Below are positions 51,991 to 64,000 of a stretch of DNA of 64,000 bases, piece by piece. A program made the translations under genes and the position numbers. The notes under the pieces were generated by a model, which saw only the letters and a list, made by a program, of their open reading frames with translations, ran no database searches and was not told the DNA's origin. Location: the NCBI RefSeq assembly GCF_013373865.1, contig NC_050472.1:22291136-22355135 (forward strand), in the 5' to 3' direction. Numbering within the stretch: the stretch's first letter is position 1; every line of letters begins with the position of its first letter. The DNA is from Monomorium pharaonis (Eukaryota; Arthropoda; Insecta; Hymenoptera; Formicidae).

Positions 51991-53322
51991 CACTTTTCTC
52001 AGTGTAATAATATGTTTATTTAAAAAATAGAAAAGCTGAATGTGAAAGAACAAATGATATATAGTTCAACCTCTCTATAAATTATGCAAGGATACAGCAC
52101 ATTTCTTTCAAATGCAATTATGGATAATTTATATTTAAAATTCCATCCTTATATGTTAACGTATCATAGCGTTGCTTATCTTTGTGCTGACTAAGAACAC
52201 ACGTCCGTAGACGATGTCTGATTTTATCTATATACATCAACGTTACTACCGATCAAAGAACTACTGATACCGCGGGGCACTATAAGTTTAAACTGTGACT
52301 ACACGGAATTTTACAAGGACCTTCTTTGACATAGTCATCCTTACATGCAGATCGAAATTCTTCAGACAATACCTGGTGACTATCAACTCGCAAACTAGAT
52401 TACTTGTCAGCGTAAATCGTTTTTGTCGACGTTTGAATTTATCGTTATACATACTCAATAATTAGAAATACACTAAAATATCGTTTTAATGACATTAGAT
52501 TTTTATTGAAGTTGTTGAAATTCATTGAAAAGATAAAAAAGTCATCTCAATTTTCATGCAGTTTCCCAATTTTACGTGTGTTTTAACAAATTAATTTTTA
52601 CATAAATTAAGATTCTCTTTTATAAGAAATTAAAATTTCCTTTAACTTAAAATTAAGATATATAATTTTGTTATCAGTTTGTTGCCGGGAAGCGAATTGC
52701 CTTTCAAGTGCCTTTCAATTTAAATCACTCCGAAATTTTCAATATCTTTATTCTTATCCAAGTTCTTATCGAGGAAAAATCCAAACTGATGAAAAAAATC
52801 CATCATTAAATTTAAATTTAATTTTACGGGGTAACCATGTATACGTGTTACTTGATTGAATGAGCGAACGGCACGATAATATTAGTAGAAAAATTTTCTC
52901 GCGAGACCGCAATACATCTAATTAATCGTCAAATCTCGCGAGGGAAAAAAGCCGGCTTTATTAAAACTGCGTTAAACGAGATGAATTTACGGAATCAACA
53001 AAACTTTTTCTCGCCGCGATGCGCGGTGAGAATAACGCGAAAAAAGAGAGAACCTTGTAATAAGGCGACATCTCAAGAGCTTCTGTCTCGAGAAGGAGAC
53101 AAGGAAATTCCACTTGGTATCCGTCGCACCGCCCGCCGTTTTCTCTACGGAAATTTTATTATGTTTCCGTGAAGAGTTCCCTCGCGCGAAGAACGAGCGA
53201 GAGGTGAGGGAGATAAGATCGGAGAGATGACGAAATGAAGAGAAGAAGACAGAGAACGGGACAAGAGCTTAAGCGTCTCTTTCCTTTTCGTGTTAAGACA
53301 ATACTTTAAATTTTGCACGTTG

Positions 53323-53355
53323 AGTTGTGTGTGTGGTGTATGTGTGTGTGTGTTA
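53323..53355. repeat. (GT)n microsatellite, interrupted
   Basis: GAGTTGTGTGTGTGG then TGTATGTGTGTGTGTG to TTATAATA. Confidence 0.9.
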
Positions 53356-54314
53356 TAATATCCATGGTTCGCATAGTACTTCAAGTCCGCATTGTAGTTA
53401 CTTGGCGTATCGCAACGAGTGCATTGTGCATTCCGGGAAATTACCGATGCATTAAGAAAGAAACGGTCCGACTTTTATCCGGAGAACCACGGCCGTGAAA
53501 TAACGGTCGATCGTTTTTAATTGCGCGTCCCTCGACATGTCTGATAAAAACAGATATAAAGCGTGCAAGAGATGATAAAATAACGCTATTAATCGCTGAT
53601 CATAATACTGTTAAATGTTATTACATATCGCTTTTAATCAATACTTGAATACTTCATTAATCGAATTATACAAGTTTAATGATACGTGTCATGTGAAATA
53701 TTGTATTCCACACGGGAAACGATTTGAGTCGTATGTTTCCGAACAAATCATTATATCACATGATATTCCGAAATTTCACTGGGAGATTTATTGATTGCAT
53801 TTCATCAGGACGTAATACCGAGCCGACCATGCATAACAGAGAAGAGCATTTAATTTCAATGACTAGCCATTGGCATTAACACGTAAATCTGCTCGAGGTA
53901 GATTATCCTTGAAATGTCGTGCAATCTCCGTTGAAAATCTGGCTTCGCGAAGGAAAAAAAAAAGCGACAAGACCTAGTAAGAGTGCTTCGGCGGGTGAAG
54001 TGAGAACTTCATCGAAGTTCCCCCTATCAACTTTCAAAAACTGTTGAGATCGCCTCCGTTCTTTGCTATCGCGTAGGGCTTTCCGCGAGTTTCACGGCAT
54101 ACACTCTTACGTACTTCACATACGGTACGACGCAGATCAAAGTAATGGAAATTTCTTCATCATTCCGTCGCCTTGTGAGAAGCTTTCATTACGCAGATTT
54201 CGCGTGCGCTCGCCTTGACTTGAATGCTTTGCAGAATATTACTTTAGAATTTCCATAAGAACGCTTAACTCAAACGATCACCTCACCTTGTCCCAGCTTC
54301 CCCTACCTTTCCTC

Positions 54315-54345
54315 TCCCCCTCTCTCTCTCTCTCTTTCTCTCTCT
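54315..54345. repeat. (CT)n tract
   Basis: CCCCCTCTCTCTCTCTCTC with TTT interruptions, ending TCTTACACT. Confidence 0.9.
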
Positions 54346-55070
54346 TACACTTTTCGTCTTGCCCTCTCCTGTCTATCTTTCTCTCTTTCTCTGCCTCTCC
54401 TTATCTCTATTGAACTGTGGTCCAAACATATTTTCCAGCGTCTTTTATCACTCAACATTCTGAGTAAGTGCTTCTCCTTTATGACCCACTGTACCAACGC
54501 GAATTCATTCGAACCAATACCTAATTCAATGCCAACTGCCTTTTCTCCTTCCGTTCTTTCTTCACGGACTGGCGCTTGTGAGTTTCGCATTTACGGAAAT
54601 CCCGGTAGTGAGTTCTACCGCGTATTCATGAATCGTATTTTCCGTAAAATAGATCCGCCAAACCGCCGTCCGCCACGGCACGCTGCCTTCTCGACAGAAT
54701 CTATTGTAGAGTCGACAGCGCCCGTCACTTCGCCGCACATCTCCTGAGTCGGAGACACTTTAACGAGACGAGAACAACAGTTCAAATAATACGATAAAAA
54801 ATGTTGGTTACGTAATCGATAAGAGGAACGTAGTTACCAGATCAAAATAACAACTCGCATATTGCACTAAGATTATTATATGTTTCATATGCTAAAAATA
54901 TTAAGTTCTTGTTTGTTTAAAATATAAAGATTTTTAACGCTAAAACATTTTATAAAAGTTATCTTGAATATAATTATTTTCTATTGTAAATTAATCAATC
55001 AAAAACTTCTTGTCGTTCTTTCGATGTATAAGAAAAAACGTTGAAAAAATTCCTTTATTTTTATTATGTG

Positions 55071-55157
55071 TATATATATATATATATATAAATGATATAA
55101 ATCTCTCTCTCTCTCCCCCCCTCTCTCTCTCTCTTTCTCTCTTTCTCTTTCTCTCAT
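55071..55157. repeat. (TA)n followed by (CT)n
   Basis: A TA run at 55071-55091, AATGATATAAAT, then a CT tract with a seven-C interruption to about 55155. Confidence 0.93.
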
Positions 55158-55671
55158 AATTTTCTCCATAGTACGAAAATAATGACCTCGCTAATAAGCT
55201 GCTTTTAAAAAACCTACTTGATCTTCCCTTAATTATTGAATAACGACGAAGTCATTGAAAACCTATTTTTACAATGAGAAGCAAGAGTTTAGAGATGAGA
55301 TTGTGGAAGACCCGTACATTCTTCCTCGGCAGCGGCAATTTTACTTTGCCAAGTTAATTAAAACCTCATCGCGATAACATCGAAACTGAGCGCCGCAAGC
55401 AAAGAAGAAGAACTGTACTTATGGTCTCGTTGATCCTCTCAAAAGAAATTCAGATTATCGTTGTGACATTTTTAATCTGATATATCGCTCGTTTAGGTAT
55501 ACAATGCATATCAAGTTCTTAATATTTTAATTTAATATATATATTTTAAACACACGCGTGTTTTATATTTAACATCCTAACGATTATAGAGATTATGCGG
55601 ATTAACATAATATGAAACACTTTGAAATTATATTTAAAATATTTATAATTTAACTGTTATTTAAAAAATTG

Positions 55672-55713
55672 TGATTAATCTATACCAGATGTGATTAATC
55701 TATATCAGGTATC
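55672..55713. repeat. Short tandem duplication, about 20 bp
   Basis: TGTGATTAATCTATACCAGA followed by TGTGATTAATCTATATCAGG. Two copies with two differences. Confidence 0.85.
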
Positions 55714-58700
55714 TCTTTTCCTGTTAATTTGCATAATTAATGACGGTAAATCATGTATTATTCTAATTTATATTCTTTAACCTAAGACAGAATAGATTAA
55801 ACGCACTGGTACTTCCTGATGATGCACTTCCAAGTTTCCACGCAATTTAGCGCAGTTTTACTGTACAGCATCGTCACCAAGTTACCGAATATCATGTTTG
55901 TATCATAGTTTAAATTAAAGCAAGATTGTAATTATGTACATTTTGCGACACACGCGCGTAAGCAAGATACAATCAGCGTTTTAAATTACACGGAGAAAAT
56001 CCTGCGAAAATTTTGTTGAGATCTTAAGAGATAAGTCCACTACATCTAAATGAATTTTTTAAAATGTATTGTATCGCGAGTGAGCCGCGATATATTATAG
56101 ATTAAACTGACGAAAGTTCCGTTCGTATAATAGACGAGAAGCGCTTGGAAAATTCCTAACGCGCTTAATTCCGCCTATAAGGTGCGCGGCCAGCGCGCAT
56201 CGTGATTATGATATTCACTAAGAATTTAAGGAATATCAAATTACGAATACCGCGAGGCTACTCGAGCGCGTCCTTCTCACAAATCCATCGAAATTTCATT
56301 AGACCGGAGTGCATCTTTTCATACCGCCGCAAGTGAAAAGTTGACTTAAGAAACTTTAAAGTCCGGGGAGCACTTTATGGATCAATTATTAGTTGAACGA
56401 AGTAAGTTGCACCGACTTTGGTAATGTACCATCCCGTCCCGCTTAAGATATGGGCCCGCCATATAGCTTAAGGATTATGCACATACCGACGTACGAAGTC
56501 GAACGTGGATTAAATTAATGATGCAGCATCTATGTTAACTGTATGAAGTAGTTAGCTAATGGTATACGTTAGCAACAAAGAGCGGTCTTGCATAATTTTG
56601 CGTGCGTGCAGCTTGAAATTCGCATTCACTCCAAAGTTTACGTTGATCCTACACGATAATGCGTTCACCTTAAATAATTATGCAATATATTTCCTTACTT
56701 TTCATTTTCATGCTCAATCTCTAGCTCTATAAATTTTTAGGAATTAATACTAATTATTATTAATTACTGAATAAATATAACCTAAATTAATTAATACAAA
56801 TTCGGTATATAATTATAAATTTATATGCGAAGGTTTAATGCAACTCAATATTAATTATTCTCACCTGTATAGAAAATTTATATTATCTTTTAAAGAGAAG
56901 ATAAATTATAAATATTAATATATTTACTTTTAAATGATTATATACCACTAAGATAGTTATAAGCTATCAATTAAGATAGTTTATACGAAACTATTATTGT
57001 TTACGTGCATACATTGCAACTGTTATTACGAAGCAGTGAAATTGATAATTAATTTATTAACATAATAGTTACAAAAGCCATTTCGCCTTAATTAAGAGCA
57101 AAATTTATTTACAGCTCAAATTACACGCACAAATTTAACTCTACGTTATACCGGTAATAAAACAAATAATTAGTGTAAATTAGTGTTTGATTACATACAA
57201 GATCAAATGATGAACGGTTTCAACGATATTTTTTTGCCTTAAATCGCCTTTCATACGCGGCATGCGGCGGATTCCAATCAATATATCACAGTTATCATAA
57301 ATAGACACTTACAGACTAATAAATAGTGAAGGAAACGCAATATAAGTTATCTCACGATCCTATCGTGTGCGGCCATAACCATGGCTAAAAGCTTTTAGTA
57401 TGTAAAGTACGGGATGACCGCCGTCCATCGCAACGATATTATCGATGAAATACGAAACGGATGGTAGACAGAGATAGAAAGAAGAAAAAAAGAAGGAAAA
57501 AGAGAGGAAGATAGAAGCAGAGTTCGAAAGGAAGAAAGGAGAGAGATAGTTGAAAAATAGAGGAACGGGCAGATCGGCGGAGTATGTGATTTCACACAGG
57601 ATCGAAAAGACGAAGAGGTCCTTTTTCGACCATTAGAACACGCACACATATACTACACATATTTATACTCCCAGCCAGTCCTCGAATGGCTAACGGAAGC
57701 GTGAAATTCCCAATTTCTTTTCCCACCCGGCGAGAATATCTCAGCTAGCGGTTCCTGGTCTTCCCTTTTCCTGCCGTCCACATAGATATGCGTGTATGTA
57801 CATATGTATGTATCTGTATGTGTGTACACGTAATACGTATCTCCGCGCCCGTATCTCTGCGCGCGCGAACCCGCGCGTCCTTTCGAAGCTCTTGTCTCCT
57901 TTCGTAGGCAACACGAATCACGAATCCCGAATTGGACGGATGGTGGTAAAAGGAGCAATGAACGGGTAAGGTGCGGCGAGGGGCTTATACCGGAGGAAAT
58001 ACCCGGTGTAATTTCTGCTATCCGTCTCTAACTCTCGAGATGGTCCTTGTACACGCCCCGTGGGAGACACCTGTTTCCCCGTATCGGTCCGAATTCCTCT
58101 AACCCGAGGTGGCTGCGCTCCGCGGATCGATAACGGGCGGTTGCCTGCAGGATCGTTCATCGTCCACGGAGACGCGCCAGAGAGAGGCCGGAGAGACATT
58201 ACGTCCTCGGATAAACACATCCTTCATCCAATTATGCAGAACAAACAATTCTTAGTAATGACATATCTGCGATATCGAGAAGACGCGCTGACTGACAATT
58301 TCTTCGATGAAACGACAGCGAAATGCAAGTCCAATCGTGGCCTCGTCTCTCTCTGACAGAAAGTTTGTTCTTGCATTGAATACGCTGGATAGCATTCGAA
58401 ATATAGATCGACTTGTGTGTGCAAACGTTTTCTTCATTCATTTATTCGTTACTGATAATGGTTTCATATTTTTCTTCGCGGGACCTATCAAAATCAACCG
58501 ATCATAACGACCTTGTTTACTTTATTTTACGAAATAACAGTTAAATTAATTCATGCTATATTTTATTTATATAATGGCTATTATGTCTTGGTATTAAATA
58601 TTTTCTCATAAACGAGAAAAATTAAATATATTGAGTAAAAATTAAAGACAACTCAATATTAAATCAATAAATTAAATATTTTTCTTATAGACAAAAAGAA

Positions 58701-60091
58701 GATAAAAGCAATGCGGTATGTCTAAATAAAAAATGTAAAAAGCGGATACTTTCTTGTAATTAATGCGTGTCAAATTGAGCGATGATGTTGAATAAATAGG
58801 TGAGTTCAATGTTTTAAATACTAAACATTAGGAAACAACATCTCTCTCTTCATTCGTAATGAATTATAGGCGATTAGAGAACAAGAAGAAATGTACTTAA
58901 AGCATCAAGAAACTCTAGGGGTGCTAAGAAAAATGAACTTGGCCGATTATTTACAGCAGGCAAATTACTTTTTCCATCGCGAAGAATGAAAGAATGGAAA
59001 CACTGCGTGACAGCGTAAAATGCGATAAAGAGGGCTATGTATAAAATTTCCAAATCCTTGTAAATTATATGCAATGTATACGTGTAATTAAACTAATGTT
59101 CTTATATCCAAAAGACTCATTATTTATTACATTTTATTCTTTGAGATAAAAAAATATATTTTCCATAAAATCTCAGAAGATTTTTAGAAATACGGTCACG
59201 CGCTTCCTCGTGGAAAAAGGAGACAGTCAGAAGCAATCTCCGCCAATCGATATCCTGGATATCGTTCCGCATCTTGTGAAACATTTCCTTCCGGCTGAGA
59301 TCTTAGCGACCTCCAAGGACTTGAATATCGGTATTCGGATCAGGATCGGTGGACCTCGAAGACTCTCGCGGCTCCGATTGAAATGTTCTCTGCGGCGAGC
59401 GTACCAGCTGCCGAAGCCGCTTTGGCTTGCGGTAACCATGAACTTCCGCCTCTGTTCTGTTCGGTTCCGCGCGCTTTCCTGCGCGCACACGTACACGTTT
59501 CAACGATCATGTCTACCGGCGCGGGGAGGATCCCGTAGTCCTCAAACTTATACACTTTCATCTAAGTATGCACCTACGTAGGCACTCGGTGGTATACCGA
59601 CGTGAGATACGTACGGCCGTTCGTCGAGCTCCGCGAGCGTGACCGCTGCGTGTACACAAAAGTATGCGTGCACCTCGGTAAACCGCAAGTGTAAAAAAGA
59701 CTGCCCGATACCTGTGCACGGCGAGGCAGCGGAGCATGGAGCTGAAAATACTTACGAGGAACCGAACGCGGTAGCGAAAGGCGGAGGCAGGAAGGAAAGA
59801 CAGGCCGTTGAAGTGACCATGGTTGAGGGGAGGGGGAGGGGCAAGAAGCGGTGTGACTGAGAACACGTAGGACTGAGATCACTGAGGCCATGGGACATCA
59901 CGGTACCGCAACGCGGGGATGCGGATGTGCTTAACCCCCCAAGAAGATCCTCTCCGTCTCTGTATGCGAGTTACGCGGGTTCAAGAATGTATTCCCCGAT
60001 AAAGAGTCGCACGGCGTCGCATCTTCGAAGCGGACGATGGATCGACGCTGTACGCACTTTCAGTCCGGTATGTCTTTGAACGTTCTAAGTA

Positions 60092-60109
60092 GGGAGAGGG
60101 GGGGGAGGG
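60092..60109 (+). repeat. G-quadruplex motif
   Basis: GGG, AGA, eight G, A, GGG. The eight-G run can be read as GGG-GG-GGG, giving four G-triplets with loops of one to three bases. No function can be assigned. Confidence 0.6.
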
Positions 60110-62800
60110 TGATGCGCTAGGTGCGCTGCCGGCAGATATATGTCTGAGAATAGGAAATGTCAAATAAATAAATCTCGCGAAAGATTCGCCGTTACTTATT
60201 AACGCTAACAGATCCTCACCGCTTTGTATGTGTATATTCTAATGTATCTGCGAGAAGAACGGCAATGTACGCTAAATCGTAGGGAACAGGAAAGTGGACA
60301 AGCGATTGAATAATGCCCGGTTAATATCGATTACACCGGTCGAGGAACTTAGCCGCTCGCGGCCATAGGAAATGATTTCGCGAAACGAGCTTATAGCCCC
60401 CATCGGGCCACTAAGAGGGAGAGAACAGTGAAGGAACGTGGAGCACCTCCTTTAAGGCAACGTATTAATATCCTCTCTACTTAGCGAAGAGTTTACTACT
60501 CACGCGCTATTCAGCGATAGTCAGGACGTGCCACGCTGGCGGACATAATTAACTATAACACCTAAGCGAAAGGAAGCCGATCATCCCCCATCTCGTCTCT
60601 TTCTTTTCCAGTGTCTCGATGTGCTCCTCCTCGGTCCCGTTTGATCTCGGACAAGGCAGCACCATGAATAGAACACGCACCATGCATCAAATTAAAGGTC
60701 AAACTTCATCGCGCGGATTATTCGTCTTCGATTTCCGACGTTTAAACAGCGATCAGAAAGGATAGTGTGTGGTGGATACACGAAGAATGGTTAATGTCGG
60801 TATGCCAACTAACGGTTGTATGCGAATACACGAAATGCTGCTTTGTTTTCTCATGTCATCAATCCTCGCGTAAAATCTTAACTCGCCTCAGGATTTGCAT
60901 ACATAGCAAAGAACATAACGTATAAAATTTTTGATAATTTCACTACATTTATGATCAATACTAATAATAAAATACATTTTTTTTACATACATTTAATATG
61001 CGCATAAATAACAAAAGTGCATTGTAAAAGATATTTCACGATTATTCTTTTTTTTTTTATTACATGCATTTATATTTAGCTATAAAAATGTAAAGATCAA
61101 AAGTATTAAAAAATAAGTAAAAAATATGTAATGAGCTTTTTTTCAATTACCGCGCTCAAGATAGTCGCTATATTCCAACGTCTACAAAAGAACATTAACC
61201 GCGGGTGACACCTACAGGTTTCACCCACGCAGCTGTGGAATATTGCGCAGAACAGGATAATTAACTGTCATGCAAAGCCTCTCTTGCGTCTTGTTACCTT
61301 TCTCGTCGAATGGGCATGAGCTCTTTGCTCTCCGGCAACCTTCTGCCCACCGATGTGGAATACGAACGAGCGGATAAACGACCCCTCCTCCCCCTTCTTT
61401 TCTTTTTAATGCATTCGTCAAACGGATGTGTGTCAGAAGTGAAGAGAAGACGTATAGGACAGGAGACAACGAAGGTCTAGGTGAGATGATAGCGTAGGGA
61501 TAAATCGATAAAGGGGCTACATCGCGAATGGTAAGGGAAATTAGTGGCATCGCGAACGATGTGATAGCGCACAGACCATGTCAGCTTCATGACTTGGAAC
61601 TGGGATAACTCGATACACACACTAGCGGGCACATATGCCCATGCCGCCCGCCTCCGCATGTATATTCAAATACGCAATTTGCCAACCGACAATCTTACTC
61701 TCGGTGAGTAAATATAAACCACGTCAAAAGTTCCACGCTAGCATAAAACCGAAGAATGTAACATCAAGGTCTCCCCTGTGAGGAGAAACGCAAGTTTGTC
61801 CAACTCGCATCGCGTGCATGCGTGTATGTGTATGCGTGTGCGTGATTGCATCGACGTTCGGAATGTTTCAATCAAATTTGATTTTCTTTTCGGTAAATAT
61901 TTAGTACCTTTGGCGAACTCTTCGATATGAACGGTAACTTAAATAAACAGTATTGACAAAGAGAAAAACGTTTATTTCGTATGCATTTTACGCATTAATA
62001 GACCGCACGAACGAGAACAGTTCTGACAATGCAATGTGAATTTTCCCAACTACAAATTAAGGCAATCGAATTAAATTACGCTTTTAGTATTACAATTTTA
62101 ATCGTAGTTGTACTATAACTTGAACGTTTATCATATTTTCGGCAGTATATGCAAAACAAGTAAAAACTCGGATGTTAATTTCAGCAACGTAGAATTTGCG
62201 CGAGAAAACCGCAACGCGCAAGCGGATTTATTTCTACCAACCATCGCTCGTTGTTGCATAAAATCCGTATTACGAAGGCGATACCGCTTTACGCGAGAAT
62301 CCGGGCGTAGGGTTTGCGGAGCACCAGTTGTTAGACTAAAGACCATTGGGTCAGAGATTAACATCCGCGTATGACCGCGCGCTAATTTTCACGGCAACCA
62401 ACGAGATCCGAATAACCGAATAACCACGTGAATCCGCCCGGGGTCAAATTTTCCGCGAGACGGCTAAGTCGCGGATGGGTGCATTAATTCTCCTTAAGCC
62501 CGACGCGTTTATATTAATAGGGTACAATTAATAACGGCTAAAAGGCGTTCGTCTGCGGGAATTGTCGTCGACGGTGGAGAGCAAAGCTGCGGCAGCCAGC
62601 GTCGAGCACGGGAGAAAGGGGGTGGGACAGAGACGGAAAGGCAGGAAGGCGTTAAATTACACTTAACCCGTCTCGCTTTTGGGATTCGCCGGAAGAGTGG
62701 CGACGGACGGACGAAATTATTGCGGAAAAGACGACTGTACCGAGCGCCGGGATGCCAGCTAGTCACCGAGAATTTTGAATGCTCGAGTAGGTATGCAGCC

Positions 62801-62803
<3 letters not shown>

Positions 62804-62877
<74 letters not shown>
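62804..62877. repeat. (TA)37 microsatellite
   Basis: An uninterrupted TA run of about 74 bp. It is the longest pure dinucleotide run of the window and is fully self-complementary. A second TA run lies at 63233-63253. Confidence 0.97.
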
Positions 62878-62880
<3 letters not shown>

Positions 62881-63586
62881 GGGCCTGCGGCTACTGATGT
62901 AAGATTAAATGCGCGATACCGTCCTCGTAATCCAGTCTGCATCTGATATCGAGGTTACCGTATAAACAGACATTCGAGATCGCCTTTGATATCACGGCCA
63001 CTTTACTTCTGACTCTCTGTACGGCTTTGCAAATAGAAGAAGCCCCTGACTGCTTACTCGCCCCGGTTGGTCTTGCATCAAAAGACGACGATAACGTAAG
63101 CGTGATAAATGTGCTTGGCGCGTTACAAAAAATTTTTCATATCGCCTTGTTTATTGAGTATAACATGTCTTTTCAAAAGAATTTAAAAGTTCAAAATCTT
63201 TCAGATTTCATGTAAAGTTCAAGTTGCTATCAATATATATATATATATATATACGAAAAAAAGAACATAAAAGATTATTAGAAAAAATTTGATGCTAAAA
63301 AAATCAACAATTTTAAATAGATGTACAAGAAAACAAAAATAAAACAAAATAAACATGAGATTCGTTTAACAAGCAAATTTTTGCTTTCATCACATTTCTA
63401 TAATATAATCCGAAAAAAGTATATTGCAATGAAAAAACGTAACATGTCTGAAAGCAGTTTACACAGAATCTCGTAAAGCACATGTCACGGAAGGGTGCGA
63501 TGTTACATCTTATCAATTTGTTCCCGTTACGCAAACTGTCAGCGACAGATGCTGCCGATTGACACATCTTTCGCATATACCTACAT

Positions 63587-63614
63587 ATATGTATGTATAG
63601 ATATACATACATAT
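63587..63614. repeat. 28-bp hairpin
   Basis: ATATGTATGTAT, AGAT, ATACATACATAT: perfect 12-base arms made of TATG-type repeats. Confidence 0.9.
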
Positions 63615-64000
63615 GTACACGGTTCTTCTTTTCATTACGATAATTTACGTTCGTAAAGAGAATTTCAATATTTCTAGCATACATACGAAATTATATCGAA
63701 CATCGATTGCAATTTCATATGCGCACATATTTCGCGTACGGTCTTTTAATATGCTTTGGCCATTTAAATGTATGGATATAAATTTTTACCCAGAAAATAA
63801 AAAGATGTACAAAAGAATATGCGGAACGATACATATAATTTATGAGAACGTTATTCATTAACAGACAAATGAATTACTTTCTGATAATTTAAAATAGAAT
63901 ATAATAAATAACGAATAAAAATTTATTGTCTTTCTCCTTCGTAGTTCTGTATAATTAATTTAATCAAAAGAAATGCATCCTTTTAATTCCTCTAAATTAC

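Larger units (their letters stand above)
52010..64000. other. Mixed non-coding DNA to the window end
   Basis: AT-rich at 52,010-52,860, 54,780-57,400, 58,520-59,190, 60,900-61,150 and most of 63,100-64,000; CpG-rich at about 52,860-53,520, 57,840-58,230, 59,200-60,880 and 62,200-62,770. Only short frames. The microsatellites, the G-quadruplex motif and the hairpins are listed separately. Confidence 0.5.

Noticed and set aside
59210..59581. Exon-like frame preceded by an AT-rich stretch ending in TTTTTAG
   Set aside because: The frame starts at GTG and the first 50 residues look protein-like, but no family is recognised and the rest degenerates. A splice-site reading is not supported.

Overview
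The window is eukaryotic genomic DNA, almost entirely non-coding. AT-rich stretches alternate with CpG-dense stretches, microsatellites are abundant on both strands, and no reading frame looks like a conserved gene. There is no operon-like packing, no ribosome-binding-site pattern, no rRNA, no convincing tRNA and no CRISPR array. CpG is clearly not depleted: words such as TCGCGA, CGCGCG and GCCGCCGCC recur everywhere. Together with the AT-rich background this would fit an insect, perhaps a hymenopteran such as an ant or wasp. That is an inference from composition only; no marker gene is available to test it.

The outstanding object is a tandem satellite array at about 26,881-34,611. I count 47 head-to-tail monomers with a period of 164 bp. 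It is held so strictly that only two one-base length changes appear in the 7.5 kb between the first and last landmark. Diagnostic variants show higher-order structure: a 4-monomer unit of 656 bp present six times, and a 10-monomer block repeated exactly 18 monomers (2,952 bp) downstream. The outermost monomers at both ends are diverged and share an ancestral-looking variant that the interior has lost. The array has no open frame of useful length. Pyrimidine-rich DNA lies on both sides, with diverged tandem repeats and a perfect GC hairpin on the left, and a 28-bp tandem duplication and a 304-bp-spaced direct repeat on the right.

Layout. 1-450 is AT-rich. 450-4,440 is CpG-rich with GGC, GCGA and GCC repeats. 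4,440-8,900 becomes strongly AT-rich. 8,900-14,780 is CpG-rich and includes the longest open frame (12,922-13,866), a CAG tract and several palindromes; it may be a promoter or 5'-exon-like segment, but this is unproven. 14,780-15,200 is AT-rich with a TTCGAA cluster. 15,200-17,690 is CpG-rich, 17,690-19,720 AT-rich, 19,720-23,280 CpG-rich, and 23,280-26,880 AT-rich with a 66-bp tandem pair. The satellite and its flanks follow to about 35,000. From 35,000 to 64,000 AT-rich and CpG-rich segments alternate, with a foldback (MITE-like) element at 51,760-51,990, many microsatellites (the longest a (TA)37 at 62,804) and scattered short palindromes.

No protein-coding gene could be supported, so nothing can be said about genes working together. 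The window looks like intergenic or long-intron DNA containing an interstitial satellite.
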